Source: a bacterium (GTDB lineage: Bacteria > Elusimicrobiota > Elusimicrobia > UBA1565 > UBA9628). Taken from it: DNA of 36,938 bases. Below are positions 1 to 8,086 of the stretch, in pieces. Position numbers and translations under genes: made by a program. Every line of letters begins with the position of its first letter. Positions within the stretch are counted from its first letter, which is position 1. The notes beneath the pieces were generated by a model. It was not told the origin of the DNA and made no database searches. It saw only the letters and a list, made by a program, of their open reading frames with translations. The stretch covers positions 1 to 36,938 of the forward strand of contig JAJXVH010000018.1 of the NCBI GenBank assembly GCA_021782205.1. The letters are read 5' to 3'.

Positions 1-3
1 GGC

Positions 4-546
4 ATGACCGGCGCGCGCGTCTTGCTTCTGGCCGCGGGCCGCGGCCGCCGCGCGGGCGGGCCGAAAGCGTGGCGCGACTTCGCGGGCAAGCCGCTGCTGC
101 AGGAGCACCTGGAGTTCTTCGGCCGCTGCCTGGGCCCGGGGTCCGTTTCCGCGGCGATTCAGGCCGAATGGACCCAGCGCTGCCGCGCGCTGTCGCCTTC
201 GGCCACGTGGGTGGCGGCAGATCCGGACGCGGCTCCGCTGGACTCGCTGCAACGGCTGATCGCGGCTTCTCCCAAGACACGTTCATTCGTTCTGCACGTC
301 GACATGCCGGTCTTCGACGCGGGCGTGTATGAAGAGCTGTGGGCCGCGGACGGCGACGCCGTGGTTCCTGTTTTCGACGGACGGCGCGGCCATCCCGTTC
401 TGCTTTCGGCGCAGGCGCTGGCCCAGGTCGCGGCTTTGGACGCCCGCCAGGACCGTCTGGACGCGTGGCTACGGGCGCGGCACGTGCTGGAAGTTCCGGT
501 CACGACCGACGTCATCTTCCGCAATCACAACGAGGAGGCCTCGTGA
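4..546 (+). CDS. MobA/MocA-like molybdenum cofactor nucleotidyltransferase
   Basis: A 180-residue NTP-transferase. The N-terminus carries the nucleotide-binding signature LLLAAGRGRRAGGPK (residues about 7-21), an HVDMP metal-binding motif lies near residue 100, and a GRRGHPVLL segment near residues 126-134 is typical of MocA/MobA enzymes. These proteins attach CMP or GMP to molybdopterin, and the MocA type matures xanthine-dehydrogenase-family enzymes. The gene is 4-nt overlapped (GTGA) by allantoinase. A complete xanthine dehydrogenase operon lies about 10 kb away on the other strand, so a role in its cofactor supply is likely (inference). Only 3 nt of upstream sequence are visible, so a longer N-terminus cannot be excluded. 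Which nucleotide it transfers cannot be read from the sequence. Confidence 0.8.
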   Translation: MTGARVLLLAAGRGRRAGGPKAWRDFAGKPLLQEHLEFFGRCLGPGSVSAAIQAEWTQRCRALSPSATWVAADPDAAPLDSLQRLIAASPKTRSFVLHVDMPVFDAGVYEELWAADGDAVVPVFDGRRGHPVLLSAQALAQVAALDARQDRLDAWLRARHVLEVPVTTDVIFRNHNEEAS

Positions 547-1895
547 TCGACCGGGCGATCCGCGGCCGGAGGATACTGACGCAGGACGGCTTTCGTCCCG
601 GCGCCGTGCTGATCCAAGGCGAGAAGATCGAGGCCGTGGTCGGCCCTGATGAAGTCCCGGCCGGAACGGACACGCGCGAGTGCGGCGACCTGGCGGTGAT
701 TCCGGCGCTCGTCGACACCCATGTGCATGTCAACGAGCCCGGCCACACGGAGTGGGAGGGTTTTGCGACCGCGACCGCGGCGGCGGCGGCGGGCGGCATC
801 GGGACCATCGTCGACATGCCGCTCAACTGCCTGCCGGTGACCACCAGCCGCGCGGCGCTTGAGACGAAACTGGCCGCGATCTCCGGCAAGCTCGCGGTCG
901 ACGCGGCGTTCTGGGGCGGGCTGGTGCCGGGCAATCGCGCTGAACTCGCGCCGCTGGCGGAAGCGGGGGTGGTGGGCTTCAAGTGCTTTTTGACGCACTC
1001 GGGCTTGGACGAATTTCCGAACGTGGCGCGAGAGGATTTGGACGCGGCCATGCCCGTCATACGGGACCTGGGACTGCCGCTGATCGTGCACGCCGAACTG
1101 GACCCGTGCGAAGTCGCCGTCGGCGACCCCGGCCTGTATGCCACCTACCTGGCCACGCGCCCCGGAGAAATGGAGCTGCGCGCCGTCCGCCTGCTCATCG
1201 AGCTGTGCCGCAAGCACCGGGCGCGCACGCACATCGTGCACTTGTCGTGCGCGGAAGCGCTCTTGGACATCGCTCGCGCCAAGGACGAAGGCCTGCCGCT
1301 CACGGCGGAGACCTGCCCGCACTACCTGACCTTCGCCGCCGAGGAGATCGCCGCCGGAGCCACGCCGTTCAAGTGCGCGCCGCCCATCCGCTCCGCGCAG
1401 AACCGCGAGCGATTGTGGGAGGGCCTGGGGCGCGGCGTGATCGACTTCGTGGTCTCCGACCATTCTCCCTGCACGCCGGAGCTTAAAAAGCTGGAGTCCG
1501 GGGATTTTATGGGCGCGTGGGGCGGCGTGGCGGGCCTGCAGTTCGTCCTGCCCGCGCTGTGGTCCGGGGCCAAGCGCCGCGGCTACGGGCTTGAAAATGT
1601 CGCGCGCTGGAGCGCGGAGAAGACGGCGGCCTTCGTGGGCCTGCCCAAGGGCCGCCTGGAAAAAGGCCGCGACGCGGACGTGGTCGTGCTGGACGAAGCG
1701 GAGATTTTCGACGTATCGCCCGAGGAGGTGCGCCATCGCCACCGGGTGACGCCGTATCTGGGACGACGCCTTCAAGGCGTCGTCGCGGCGTGCTATCTGA
1801 GGGGAACGTTGATCGAGGAAAACGGCCGCCCGGCGTCCGCGCGGCGCGGCCGACGACTTCTTAAAAGGAGCGCATCATGGACTTCACCGGACTGA
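543..1895 (+). CDS. allB: Allantoinase
   Basis: A 450-residue cyclic amidohydrolase that opens the hydantoin ring of allantoin to give allantoate. The metal-site signature DTHVHVNEPG holds His60 and His62. GFKCF gives the probable carbamylated Lys147. Further ligands are His183 (IVHAE), His233 (IVHLS) and Asp306 (SDHSPC). NEPGHTEWEG near residue 64 and the SDHSPC block are allantoinase-like rather than dihydroorotase-like. The GTG start at 543 overlaps the previous stop, with AGGAGG just upstream at a short spacing. The reading frame stays open further 5', but that part would overlap the upstream gene and has no family similarity. The 3' end overlaps allantoicase by 19 nt, which points to translational coupling. 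Confidence 0.93.
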   Translation: MIDRAIRGRRILTQDGFRPGAVLIQGEKIEAVVGPDEVPAGTDTRECGDLAVIPALVDTHVHVNEPGHTEWEGFATATAAAAAGGIGTIVDMPLNCLPVTTSRAALETKLAAISGKLAVDAAFWGGLVPGNRAELAPLAEAGVVGFKCFLTHSGLDEFPNVAREDLDAAMPVIRDLGLPLIVHAELDPCEVAVGDPGLYATYLATRPGEMELRAVRLLIELCRKHRARTHIVHLSCAEALLDIARAKDEGLPLTAETCPHYLTFAAEEIAAGATPFKCAPPIRSAQNRERLWEGLGRGVIDFVVSDHSPCTPELKKLESGDFMGAWGGVAGLQFVLPALWSGAKRRGYGLENVARWSAEKTAAFVGLPKGRLEKGRDADVVVLDEAEIFDVSPEEVRHRHRVTPYLGRRLQGVVAACYLRGTLIEENGRPASARRGRRLLKRSASWTSPD

Positions 1896-2833
1896 TCGAC
1901 CTGGCGGCCGCGCGCACCGGCGGCCGCGCGGTCTCCGCCAACGACGAATTCTTCGCGCCGAAATCGAACCTGCTCAAGGCCGGCAAGGCCGTCTGGCTGG
2001 AGGGCAAATACACGGAGCGCGGCAAGTGGATGGACGGCTGGGAAACGCGACGGCGGCGCACGCCCGGCTTCGACTGGTGCGTGGTCAAGCTCGGCCTGCG
2101 CGGCGTCGCGCGCGGCGTGAACATCGACACCGCCTACTTCACCGGCAACTTCCCCTCGCACGCGGCGCTGGAAGCGCGCGACGGCGCGGGCCCGTGGCGG
2201 GAGATTCTGCCCAAAACGGAGCTCAAGGGGGGAAGCGACAATCTCTTCGAAATCCAGGACGCCGCGCCGATCACGCACGTGCGGCTGAACATCTTCCCCG
2301 ACGGCGGCGTGGCGCGCCTGCGCGTCTACGGCGACGTGGTCCCCGACTGGGCGGGCCGCGGTAAAAAAGTCCTCGTCGACCTGGCCGCCGTGCAGAACGG
2401 CGGCCTGCCCCTGCTCTCCAGCGACCGCTACTTCTCCCACCCGCAGAACCTGATCATGCCCGGCCGCGCCAAAAACATGGGCGACGGCTGGGAGACCAAG
2501 CGCCGCCGCGGCCCCGGCTACGACTGGACCATCCTGAAGTTGGGTGCGGCGGGTACGCTCAAGAAGATCGAGGTGGACACCAACCACTTCAAGGGGAATT
2601 ATCCCGACTCCTGCATGATCGAGGGCGTGCACATGCCGGCCGCCTCCCCGGAAGCGCTCGCCGATGAGTTCGCCCCTTGGATCACGGTCCTGCCGCAGAC
2701 CAAGCTGTCGGCGAACAAGCGCCATTTTTTCCAGAAGCAGATCGTCGCCCACGGTCCCGTCACGCACGCGCGCCTGAACATCTATCCCGACGGCGGCGTC
2801 TCGCGCCTGCGGCTTTGGGGGACGCGCGCCTGA
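1877..2833 (+). CDS. alc: Allantoicase
   Basis: A 318-residue allantoicase that hydrolyses allantoate to ureidoglycolate and urea. It has the typical internal duplication of two jelly-roll repeats. The first contains GWETRRRRTPGFDW and the second GWETKRRRGPGYDW, and each repeat ends with a HARLNIYPDGG-type motif followed by RLR. The N-terminal NDEFFAPKSNLL block is a family hallmark. The start is well supported by AAAAGGAG 6-7 nt upstream of the ATG, inside the end of allB. Length and motif order match full-length family members. The product would feed ureidoglycolate to a lyase or hydrolase that is not in this window. Confidence 0.94.
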   Translation: MDFTGLIDLAAARTGGRAVSANDEFFAPKSNLLKAGKAVWLEGKYTERGKWMDGWETRRRRTPGFDWCVVKLGLRGVARGVNIDTAYFTGNFPSHAALEARDGAGPWREILPKTELKGGSDNLFEIQDAAPITHVRLNIFPDGGVARLRVYGDVVPDWAGRGKKVLVDLAAVQNGGLPLLSSDRYFSHPQNLIMPGRAKNMGDGWETKRRRGPGYDWTILKLGAAGTLKKIEVDTNHFKGNYPDSCMIEGVHMPAASPEALADEFAPWITVLPQTKLSANKRHFFQKQIVAHGPVTHARLNIYPDGGVSRLRLWGTRA

Positions 2834-2894
2834 CGGGGTTGTCAAGGGCGGCCCAAGTTGTGAATACTTGGGACGGAGCAGCGCGGCTGAGAAA

Positions 2895-3398
2895 ATGACC
2901 CTCGCGGAACTCGACGGCTTGACGGCGGACGCGGCGCGCGCGGAGTTCCTGCGCTGCTGCGGGTCGGCGCGTTGGGCCGAGGGGATGGCGCGGCGCCGGC
3001 CGTTCGCCTCGAAGGCGGGACTGCTGGCCGCGGCCGAAGAGGAGTGGGCGCTGACGGGCGAGAAGGACCGCCTGGAGGCGTTCGCCGCGCACCCGAAGAT
3101 CGGCGGCAAGGACGCCCTGCGCGAGAAATTCGCGGCGACGGCGCAGTGGGCGAAGGGCGAGCAGGCGGGAGCCGCCGCCGCCGACGAGGCGACGCTCGAC
3201 GCGCTGGCCCGAGGCAACGCGGACTACGAGGCGCGCTTCGGCTTCATCTTCATCGTCTGCGCGTCGGGACGGTCCGCCGCCGAGCTGCTTTCAAGCCTGC
3301 GCGCGCGCCTGCCCAACGCGCGCGAGGCGGAGCTCAAGACCGCCGCCGCCGAGCAGGCGAAAATCACGCGGCTGAGACTGGAGAAACTGCTGGCATGA
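2895..3398 (+). CDS. uraD: OHCU decarboxylase
   Basis: A 167-residue 2-oxo-4-hydroxy-4-carboxy-5-ureidoimidazoline decarboxylase, which makes S-allantoin from the product of hydroxyisourate hydrolase. It opens with MTLAELDGL, as many family members do. AAHPKIGG contains the catalytic His66, and FGFIFIVCASGRS (residues 115-127) is the second signature. ATG at 2895 was chosen because it gives the usual family N-terminus. A TTG at 2868 would add nine residues without similarity. The 3' end overlaps the next gene by ATGA. The 61 nt between the allantoicase stop and this start contain no obvious promoter, so it is probably in the same operon. Confidence 0.92.
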   Translation: MTLAELDGLTADAARAEFLRCCGSARWAEGMARRRPFASKAGLLAAAEEEWALTGEKDRLEAFAAHPKIGGKDALREKFAATAQWAKGEQAGAAAADEATLDALARGNADYEARFGFIFIVCASGRSAAELLSSLRARLPNAREAELKTAAAEQAKITRLRLEKLLA

Positions 3399-3730
3399 GC
3401 GCCATCACCACGCACGTCCTTGACACCGCGCGCGGACGCCCGGCGGCGGGGGTGACCGTGATCCTGGCCAAGACCTCCGGCGGCGGCTGGGTCACGATCG
3501 GCCGCGGCGTCACCGACGCCGACGGCCGCTGTCGGACCTTGCTCAAGGAGGGCGCGCTCAAGCGCGGCACCTACCGCCTGACCTTCGGCACCGCCGCCTA
3601 TTTCAAGAAGACGCGCCAGGCCGCGTTTTATCCCTCCGTCTCCGTGGTCTTCCAGGCGCGCGACGCGCGCCATCACCACGTCCCGCTGCTGCTTTCGCCG
3701 TGGGGCTACTCGACGTACCGCGGCAGCTAG
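3395..3730 (+). CDS. uraH: 5-hydroxyisourate hydrolase (transthyretin-like)
   Basis: A 111-residue transthyretin-related protein that hydrolyses 5-hydroxyisourate, the unstable product of urate oxidation. The family fingerprint is complete: ITTHVLDTARGRPA with His7 at the N-terminus, DADGRC with Arg45, HHHVPLLLSP near residues 93-102, and the C-terminal tetrapeptide YRGS. No signal peptide is present, so it is cytoplasmic. The ATG overlaps the stop of uraD (ATGA). Its pairing with uraD means the organism makes hydroxyisourate, so a uricase or an HpxO-type monooxygenase should exist, but none is encoded in this window. Confidence 0.95.
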   Translation: MSAITTHVLDTARGRPAAGVTVILAKTSGGGWVTIGRGVTDADGRCRTLLKEGALKRGTYRLTFGTAAYFKKTRQAAFYPSVSVVFQARDARHHHVPLLLSPWGYSTYRGS

Positions 3731-3733
3731 CCC

Positions 3734-4933
3734 GTGCTCTTGCGCGCGTCTCTTCTGTGGTTCGTTCTCGGCGCGGCGCCCTCCGCGCGCGCGGCGACGT
3801 CGGCGGAGCTTGCGAAGTTCCTGGCCGACGCGGGAGCCAAGACCGGCATCGTCAAGCCCGCCGCGGGGATATTGAAATACCCGTATCTGGTGCCCGCCGG
3901 GCCCTACTTCCAACTTTTCGATTGGGACATGTATTTCATGAGCGTGGCGCTCAGCTATGACGGCGTCTCCCGGCCGGTCGAAGACTCGGTGCGCGATTTT
4001 TTGGAGTTCGTCAACGAGGCCGCCGACAGCCCCGGCTACGCGCCGCGGGAGATCGCCGCCGATCGGCCCTGGGCCTTGCCCGAGCAGTGCAAGCCGTTCC
4101 TGGCCCAGGCCGCGGCGCGCGCCGCTCTGACGTCCGGTCAATGGGAATGGATCCGGCCGCTGTATCCGAAACTGCGCGCCACGGTCGGCTTCTGGGAAGA
4201 CGCGCGCCGCGCGCCCGACGGCCTGTTCGTCTGGTATAACGGCGTGGAGAGCGGCACGGACAACAGCCCCGCGGTCGAGGACGTTCCGGCGCTGACCACG
4301 GAGGGCGTCGATCTGCAGGTCTATCTCTACCGCGAGTATCTGGCGCTGGCGCGCATCGGCCGCGAATTGAAGGAACCGGACGCGGACCGCCTCTACGCCA
4401 AAAAAGCCGAGGATTTAAAGGCGCTGATGCTCCGAAAAATGTGGTCCGCGCACGACGGGATGTTCTACAACCTGAACGCGCGCACCGGCCGCCCGATCAA
4501 GGTCAAGACCTGGACCAGCTTCACGCCGCTGTGGGCGCGCATGGTCCCCGCCGAGCAGGCGCAGCGCATGATCGACGACCATCTGCTGTCCGCGCGCGAG
4601 TTCTGGTCCGCGCACGGCGTGCGCACGCTTTCAGCCGACGAGCGCGCTTATCAACCGAAGGACGGCTACTGGCGCGGCCCCGTCTGGGTGGTCTCGAACT
4701 ATATCGTCATGCGCGGCCTGCTCAACTACGGCTACAACGCGCAGGCGCGCGTGCTGGCCCAGGAGACGGTCGACCTGCTGGTCGACGATTTCAAGAAGAG
4801 CGGCGGCATGAACGAGTGCTACGACCCCGACACCGGGGCTCCAACCGCCGGAGGACATTTCGTGAGCTGGAACCTGCTGGCCGAACACATGCGCCGCGAG
4901 GCCCAGACCGGCGCGGATCCGACCGCGTTCTAG
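3734..4933 (+). CDS. Secreted GH63/GH37-like glycoside hydrolase
   Basis: A 399-residue protein starting with GTG only 3 nt after the uraH stop. The first 20 residues look like a cleavable signal peptide ending in SARA-AT, so it should act in the periplasm. The rest is an (alpha/alpha)6-barrel of the trehalase/glucosidase type. FDWDMYF is near residue 62. ESGTDNSP at residues 172-179 probably includes the general acid Asp176. YWRGPVWVVSNY is typical of GH63/GH37 enzymes. MNECYDPDTG with Glu361 is the likely base. It is shorter than most GH63 enzymes and lacks their N-terminal beta-sandwich. Substrate cannot be told; trehalose, mannosylglycerate or another alpha-glucoside are candidates. A link to purine use is suggested only by operon position. 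Confidence 0.82.
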   Translation: MLLRASLLWFVLGAAPSARAATSAELAKFLADAGAKTGIVKPAAGILKYPYLVPAGPYFQLFDWDMYFMSVALSYDGVSRPVEDSVRDFLEFVNEAADSPGYAPREIAADRPWALPEQCKPFLAQAAARAALTSGQWEWIRPLYPKLRATVGFWEDARRAPDGLFVWYNGVESGTDNSPAVEDVPALTTEGVDLQVYLYREYLALARIGRELKEPDADRLYAKKAEDLKALMLRKMWSAHDGMFYNLNARTGRPIKVKTWTSFTPLWARMVPAEQAQRMIDDHLLSAREFWSAHGVRTLSADERAYQPKDGYWRGPVWVVSNYIVMRGLLNYGYNAQARVLAQETVDLLVDDFKKSGGMNECYDPDTGAPTAGGHFVSWNLLAEHMRREAQTGADPTAF

Positions 4934-6417
4934 CGCGTCTCGGAGCCCGCGACGTCGCTGGGCTTCACGGTCCGTGGTTGGGCCGCGCGCAAGGCGGCCT
5001 CGACGCGGGCGGCGCGGCGCGCGACGGACCCCGCGCGGATCAGTCCGGACAGGCTCAGCAGGAACCCGATGCCGGCCGCACCCGCCAGCCACCACGCGAC
5101 GGGCGTGGTCCAGAAGAAGAGCGCCGCGCCCAGGGCCAGCGCCTGGATGGTCAGACCGACGGACATGCGCGAGGCGGCGCGCGCGTCGCCTCGGCCGACC
5201 GCGGCCTGGGCGATCGCCGACACGGCGCTGACCGCCAGCGCGGAGGCGACGAGCAACTGCGGCACCGCGTAGTAGGAGAGGGTTGTCACGCTCTGCGTTC
5301 CCAGCAGGACGGCCGCGACGGCGGCGGGCAGGGCGCGGCGCACGCGCGCGCCGGGCGTCAGGGAGGAATCGGACAGCGCGGCGTAGGCGGCGCGGCCCAG
5401 CACGGCGGCGGACAGCGCCGTCATGTAGGGATTGAGGCCGACGACCGACAAGCCGTTGAGGGCCATCTGTGCCACGTCGAGCGCGACGTGCGCCTTGGCG
5501 GCACCCACCAGCACGCCTCCCGCGGCGGAGGCCGCAGTGCGGCCGACCGAGGCGCCCGAGCGCCGCGCGGCGATCAGTGCGGACACGCCGCCCGTGGCGG
5601 CGGCGAAGGCGGTCACGGCGGGGTGGATGGAGCCGATCCAAGCCGCGACGGGTGCTGCGTGCGCCGTCAGAGACGTCAGATGGGGCGCGGCCCAGCGCGC
5701 CAGCATCGCCGCGGACACGGCCATGCCGACGAAGCGCGCGGCCTTTTGAACGCGAGGCGAAGGAACTCCCGGCGCGGCGGCAGGGGCGGTGTTGGTGTCG
5801 GCGGGGTTCAGGCCGGACGGAGCGTCCGGCGCGGGCGCCGAGGCTTGGACCGGAGCGCCGTCGGCGGCGGCGGAAGCGGAGTCGTCGACGGCGCGGCCGC
5901 GGGAACGCCAGCCGTCGAAGAGGTGCCCCAGGCCGGCGAACGCGCCGCCTTGGGACTTCGCGGGGGTTTGCGCGAGAGGGCCGCCGATGCGGTCCGCGGG
6001 ATCGACGCGGAACACGGGTTCGGCTAGGTTTTCTTTGGGAGCTTGCTCCGTGCCCGCGGCGGGTGCTTCGGCGGCGGGGGCGGCCTCGGCCGGGGCGGCG
6101 ACGACGGGAGCGGCGGCGGCTTCAGCCGCAGGCTGAGCGGCTGCGGTCGGGACGGCGGCCGCGCCGGGTTCGGCGGCGGGCGCGGCCAGCGCGGGGGCGC
6201 CGTGGAAAGCGGATATCGACGGGGAGAGTGGCACGGAGATCGTCGCGAGCGCGGGCGCCGCGGAGACGACGGCGCCGGCGGCCGAGACGCCGACGGACGC
6301 GGAGGCTCCGGATTCCGCAGCAGCGCCCATGGCCTGCGCGGCGGCAAGGCCGGGTGCGCCGACAATCACGGAGGCGGCGAGGACGGCGCTCAGAGACGTC
6401 GAGAATATCTGCTTCAT
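4930..6417 (-). CDS. Ala-rich secreted/membrane protein, paralog A
   Basis: A 495-residue protein of no recognised family. It starts with a clear signal peptide (residues 1-28, ending AAAQA), followed by about 110 residues of Ala/Pro/Glu low complexity, then a HLFDGWRSRG segment near residue 160, a second Ala/Pro linker, and about 270 residues with several hydrophobic stretches. It is homologous to the adjacent gene: both carry a HPAV(S/T)A-x-(S/A)AA segment followed by an AARR motif, an NP-x-x-TAL motif and a charged turn before two long hydrophobic helices near the C-terminus. Its stop codon shares a CTAG palindrome with the convergent glycosidase gene. The ATG lies 6 nt after a TATGCT hexamer, so the mRNA is probably leaderless. 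Function unknown. Confidence 0.75.
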   Translation of the reverse strand: MKQIFSTSLSAVLAASVIVGAPGLAAAQAMGAAAESGASASVGVSAAGAVVSAAPALATISVPLSPSISAFHGAPALAAPAAEPGAAAVPTAAAQPAAEAAAAPVVAAPAEAAPAAEAPAAGTEQAPKENLAEPVFRVDPADRIGGPLAQTPAKSQGGAFAGLGHLFDGWRSRGRAVDDSASAAADGAPVQASAPAPDAPSGLNPADTNTAPAAAPGVPSPRVQKAARFVGMAVSAAMLARWAAPHLTSLTAHAAPVAAWIGSIHPAVTAFAAATGGVSALIAARRSGASVGRTAASAAGGVLVGAAKAHVALDVAQMALNGLSVVGLNPYMTALSAAVLGRAAYAALSDSSLTPGARVRRALPAAVAAVLLGTQSVTTLSYYAVPQLLVASALAVSAVSAIAQAAVGRGDARAASRMSVGLTIQALALGAALFFWTTPVAWWLAGAAGIGFLLSLSGLIRAGSVARRAARVEAALRAAQPRTVKPSDVAGSETR

Positions 6418-6462
6418 GACATCAGCATACCCCGGGAGCCGTTTGCGCGCCTGAAGCCAAAG
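6418..6462 (-). promoter_or_regulatory. Leaderless promoter with CTTTGGC box, paralog A
   Basis: On the - strand TATGCT (6424-6429) lies exactly 6 nt before the ATG at 6417. A CTTTGGC box (6456-6462) ends 26 bp upstream of the hexamer. The same box at the same distance occurs before the genes starting at 7989 and 18309. No good TTGACA-like -35 is visible at 16-18 bp. Confidence 0.6.
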
Positions 6463-6477
6463 TCCCGCTGCGGCGGG

Positions 6478-6498
6478 CCGAAGGGCCTAGGCCTTCGG
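6478..6498 (-). other. Hairpin at stop codon of paralog B
   Basis: Inverted repeat CCGAAGG/CCTTCGG with a 7-nt loop that contains the TAG stop of the upstream - strand gene (6487-6489). No T-run follows, so intrinsic termination is uncertain. It also includes a second copy of the CTTYGGC box (6477-6483), 21 bp upstream of the box used by paralog A. Confidence 0.35.
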
Positions 6499-7989
6499 GG
6501 CCGTCGGAGGCTCGGTCGGGGGCGGGACGGGGGCGGTGGGCGGCGTCGCAGGCGCGGGCGGCGCGGGAGGCGCGGCCGGGCGGCGCAGGGACGCGACCAG
6601 CGCCGTCAGCGCGGAGCGGAACTCGGCGAAGCCGGCGGACATGGCGTCCCAGAAGCCCCACGCCGCGAGCGTGGCGAAAGGCAAGGAAAACCAAGGATTG
6701 GTCAGAGCGAGAGCCAGGCCGCCCATGAGCGACAGGAGCACGAAGCCGCGCGCCATCCGCGCGGGACCGTCGGGGTCGGAGCGTCCGGGCGTGAACAAGG
6801 TCGCGTAGAAGGCGGCCACCAGACCGGTCAGCGACAGCGCCCCCGCCATCAGCGCGTGCGGCCAACTGGCGGCGGCCACGAACTGGACGATGGTGTAGGC
6901 ATTGAGGCCGAAGGCGGCGGCGACGGCGGGAAAGACGCTGAAGATGCGGTCGGCGGAGGTTGTCGTCGGCAGGCGGAAGGAGCCCTCGAAGGCGGTGTGC
7001 GCCAGCGCGGCGGTCACCAGAGCCGTCGAGATTGGATTGACGGAGGGCATCATTGAAAATCCGGTGAGCGCCGACTGGGCCATGCCCATCAAAGCGTAGG
7101 TGCCGACGCCGCCGATCACGCCGTAGCGTAGCGCGGAAGAGAACACCGACCCGGAGGTGGGGGTTTGTCCGTCGGCGCGCCGCGCGGCGGTCAGGCCGTA
7201 GACCACGCCGATGGCGGCGCTCAGAGCACTGACGGCGGGGTGCAGGGCGGAGAGGGCCGACATGGTCCCGGCGGTGGTGAATAACGGGGCGGCGGCGACG
7301 GCGGCCGTCGCGGCGAACGCGGGAACGGGAACGGCGAAGACCAGAAGCGCCGTCAGCGCGACGGTCAGACCTGCGGCGACGCGGCGGCGCACGGGGCGCG
7401 GGGCGGGTATGGCGACCGGCGCGGCGGTGAGAGTTCCCGCAAAACGGGGGAGAACGGAGTTCGCCCGTCCTTCGGAAGCGGCGACCGCGCCGGCGCGGGC
7501 TTCGTCGCGTCCGCCGCCGTCGAAGAAAGCGCCCCAGCGTCGCGAGGCGGAGGAGGCCGCGCGCGATGCGGCGGGGCGGACGGCCTCGACGAGGGCAGTC
7601 AGAAGAGTGGATGGCGCGCGCGTCGCGGGCGCCGCGGTTGGGGCGGAAACGGCGGGCGTGATCGACAGTTCGATGCCGGTCGTCGCCGCTTCGGCCGCGG
7701 CCGCTTCCGGGGCTTGGGCCGCCACGGCGGCGGCGGGTACCGTCGCGACGGCGGCGGGAGCGGCGAAGGCGAGCGACGGGGTCGGTGCGTCAATCGATAC
7801 GGCGCCCAGGGCCGACGGCGACGTCAAGGGCGCGGCCAGCGTCGCTGCGGCGGCCAGAGGTGCGGCCGTGGTGAACGGAGCAACGGATTCCGGCGCGGCC
7901 AGGCGCACATCGACCTGCGCGAGAACGGGCGCGGCGGCAAAACAAAGAGTCACGGCGGCGCCGAGGAAGCGCGTCATGCTTCGAGCCAT
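6487..7989 (-). CDS. Ala-rich secreted/membrane protein, paralog B
   Basis: A 500-residue protein paralogous to its downstream neighbour, in the same order: signal peptide (residues 1-24, ending VLAQ), a long Ala/Pro/Thr low-complexity region to about residue 150, a GAFFDGGGRDEA motif near 155, a basic stretch, then about six hydrophobic segments from residue 205 to 440, and a Pro/Ala-rich C-terminal tail with many PP pairs. The FDGG motif after a low-complexity presequence is a style I associate with Elusimicrobiota secreted proteins; no enzymatic motif is visible. The hydrophobic helices suggest it sits in the inner membrane with a periplasmic N-terminal arm. The ATG is 6 nt after a TATATT hexamer. 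A second in-frame ATG lies at codon 5. Confidence 0.75.
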   Translation of the reverse strand: MARSMTRFLGAAVTLCFAAAPVLAQVDVRLAAPESVAPFTTAAPLAAAATLAAPLTSPSALGAVSIDAPTPSLAFAAPAAVATVPAAAVAAQAPEAAAAEAATTGIELSITPAVSAPTAAPATRAPSTLLTALVEAVRPAASRAASSASRRWGAFFDGGGRDEARAGAVAASEGRANSVLPRFAGTLTAAPVAIPAPRPVRRRVAAGLTVALTALLVFAVPVPAFAATAAVAAAPLFTTAGTMSALSALHPAVSALSAAIGVVYGLTAARRADGQTPTSGSVFSSALRYGVIGGVGTYALMGMAQSALTGFSMMPSVNPISTALVTAALAHTAFEGSFRLPTTTSADRIFSVFPAVAAAFGLNAYTIVQFVAAASWPHALMAGALSLTGLVAAFYATLFTPGRSDPDGPARMARGFVLLSLMGGLALALTNPWFSLPFATLAAWGFWDAMSAGFAEFRSALTALVASLRRPAAPPAPPAPATPPTAPVPPPTEPPTAPKA

Positions 7990-8034
7990 GACCTTAATAT
8001 AACCCGTACGCGGCGCGGGCGCCTGGTGCCAAAG
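7990..8034 (-). promoter_or_regulatory. Leaderless promoter with CTTTGGC box, paralog B
   Basis: On the - strand TATATT (7996-8001) lies 6 nt before the ATG at 7989. CTTTGGC (8028-8034) ends exactly 26 bp upstream of the hexamer. Flanking bases GGG-N2 before the box and AGGCGC after it are also shared with the paralog A promoter. Confidence 0.65.
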
Positions 8035-8086
8035 GCCCGGCGCGCGGTGACAGAGGGCCCAGTCCCAGGCGGGCCCGTGGACCGGG

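Noticed and set aside
1793-3217. 474-residue open frame antisense to the allantoicase and OHCU decarboxylase genes
   Set aside because: Pure shadow of two well-supported genes; Arg/Ala-rich translation with no recognisable domain.
4441-6027. 528-residue frame on the + strand across the glycosidase end and paralog A
   Set aside because: Crosses two real genes on opposite strands and shows only Arg/Gly-rich noise.
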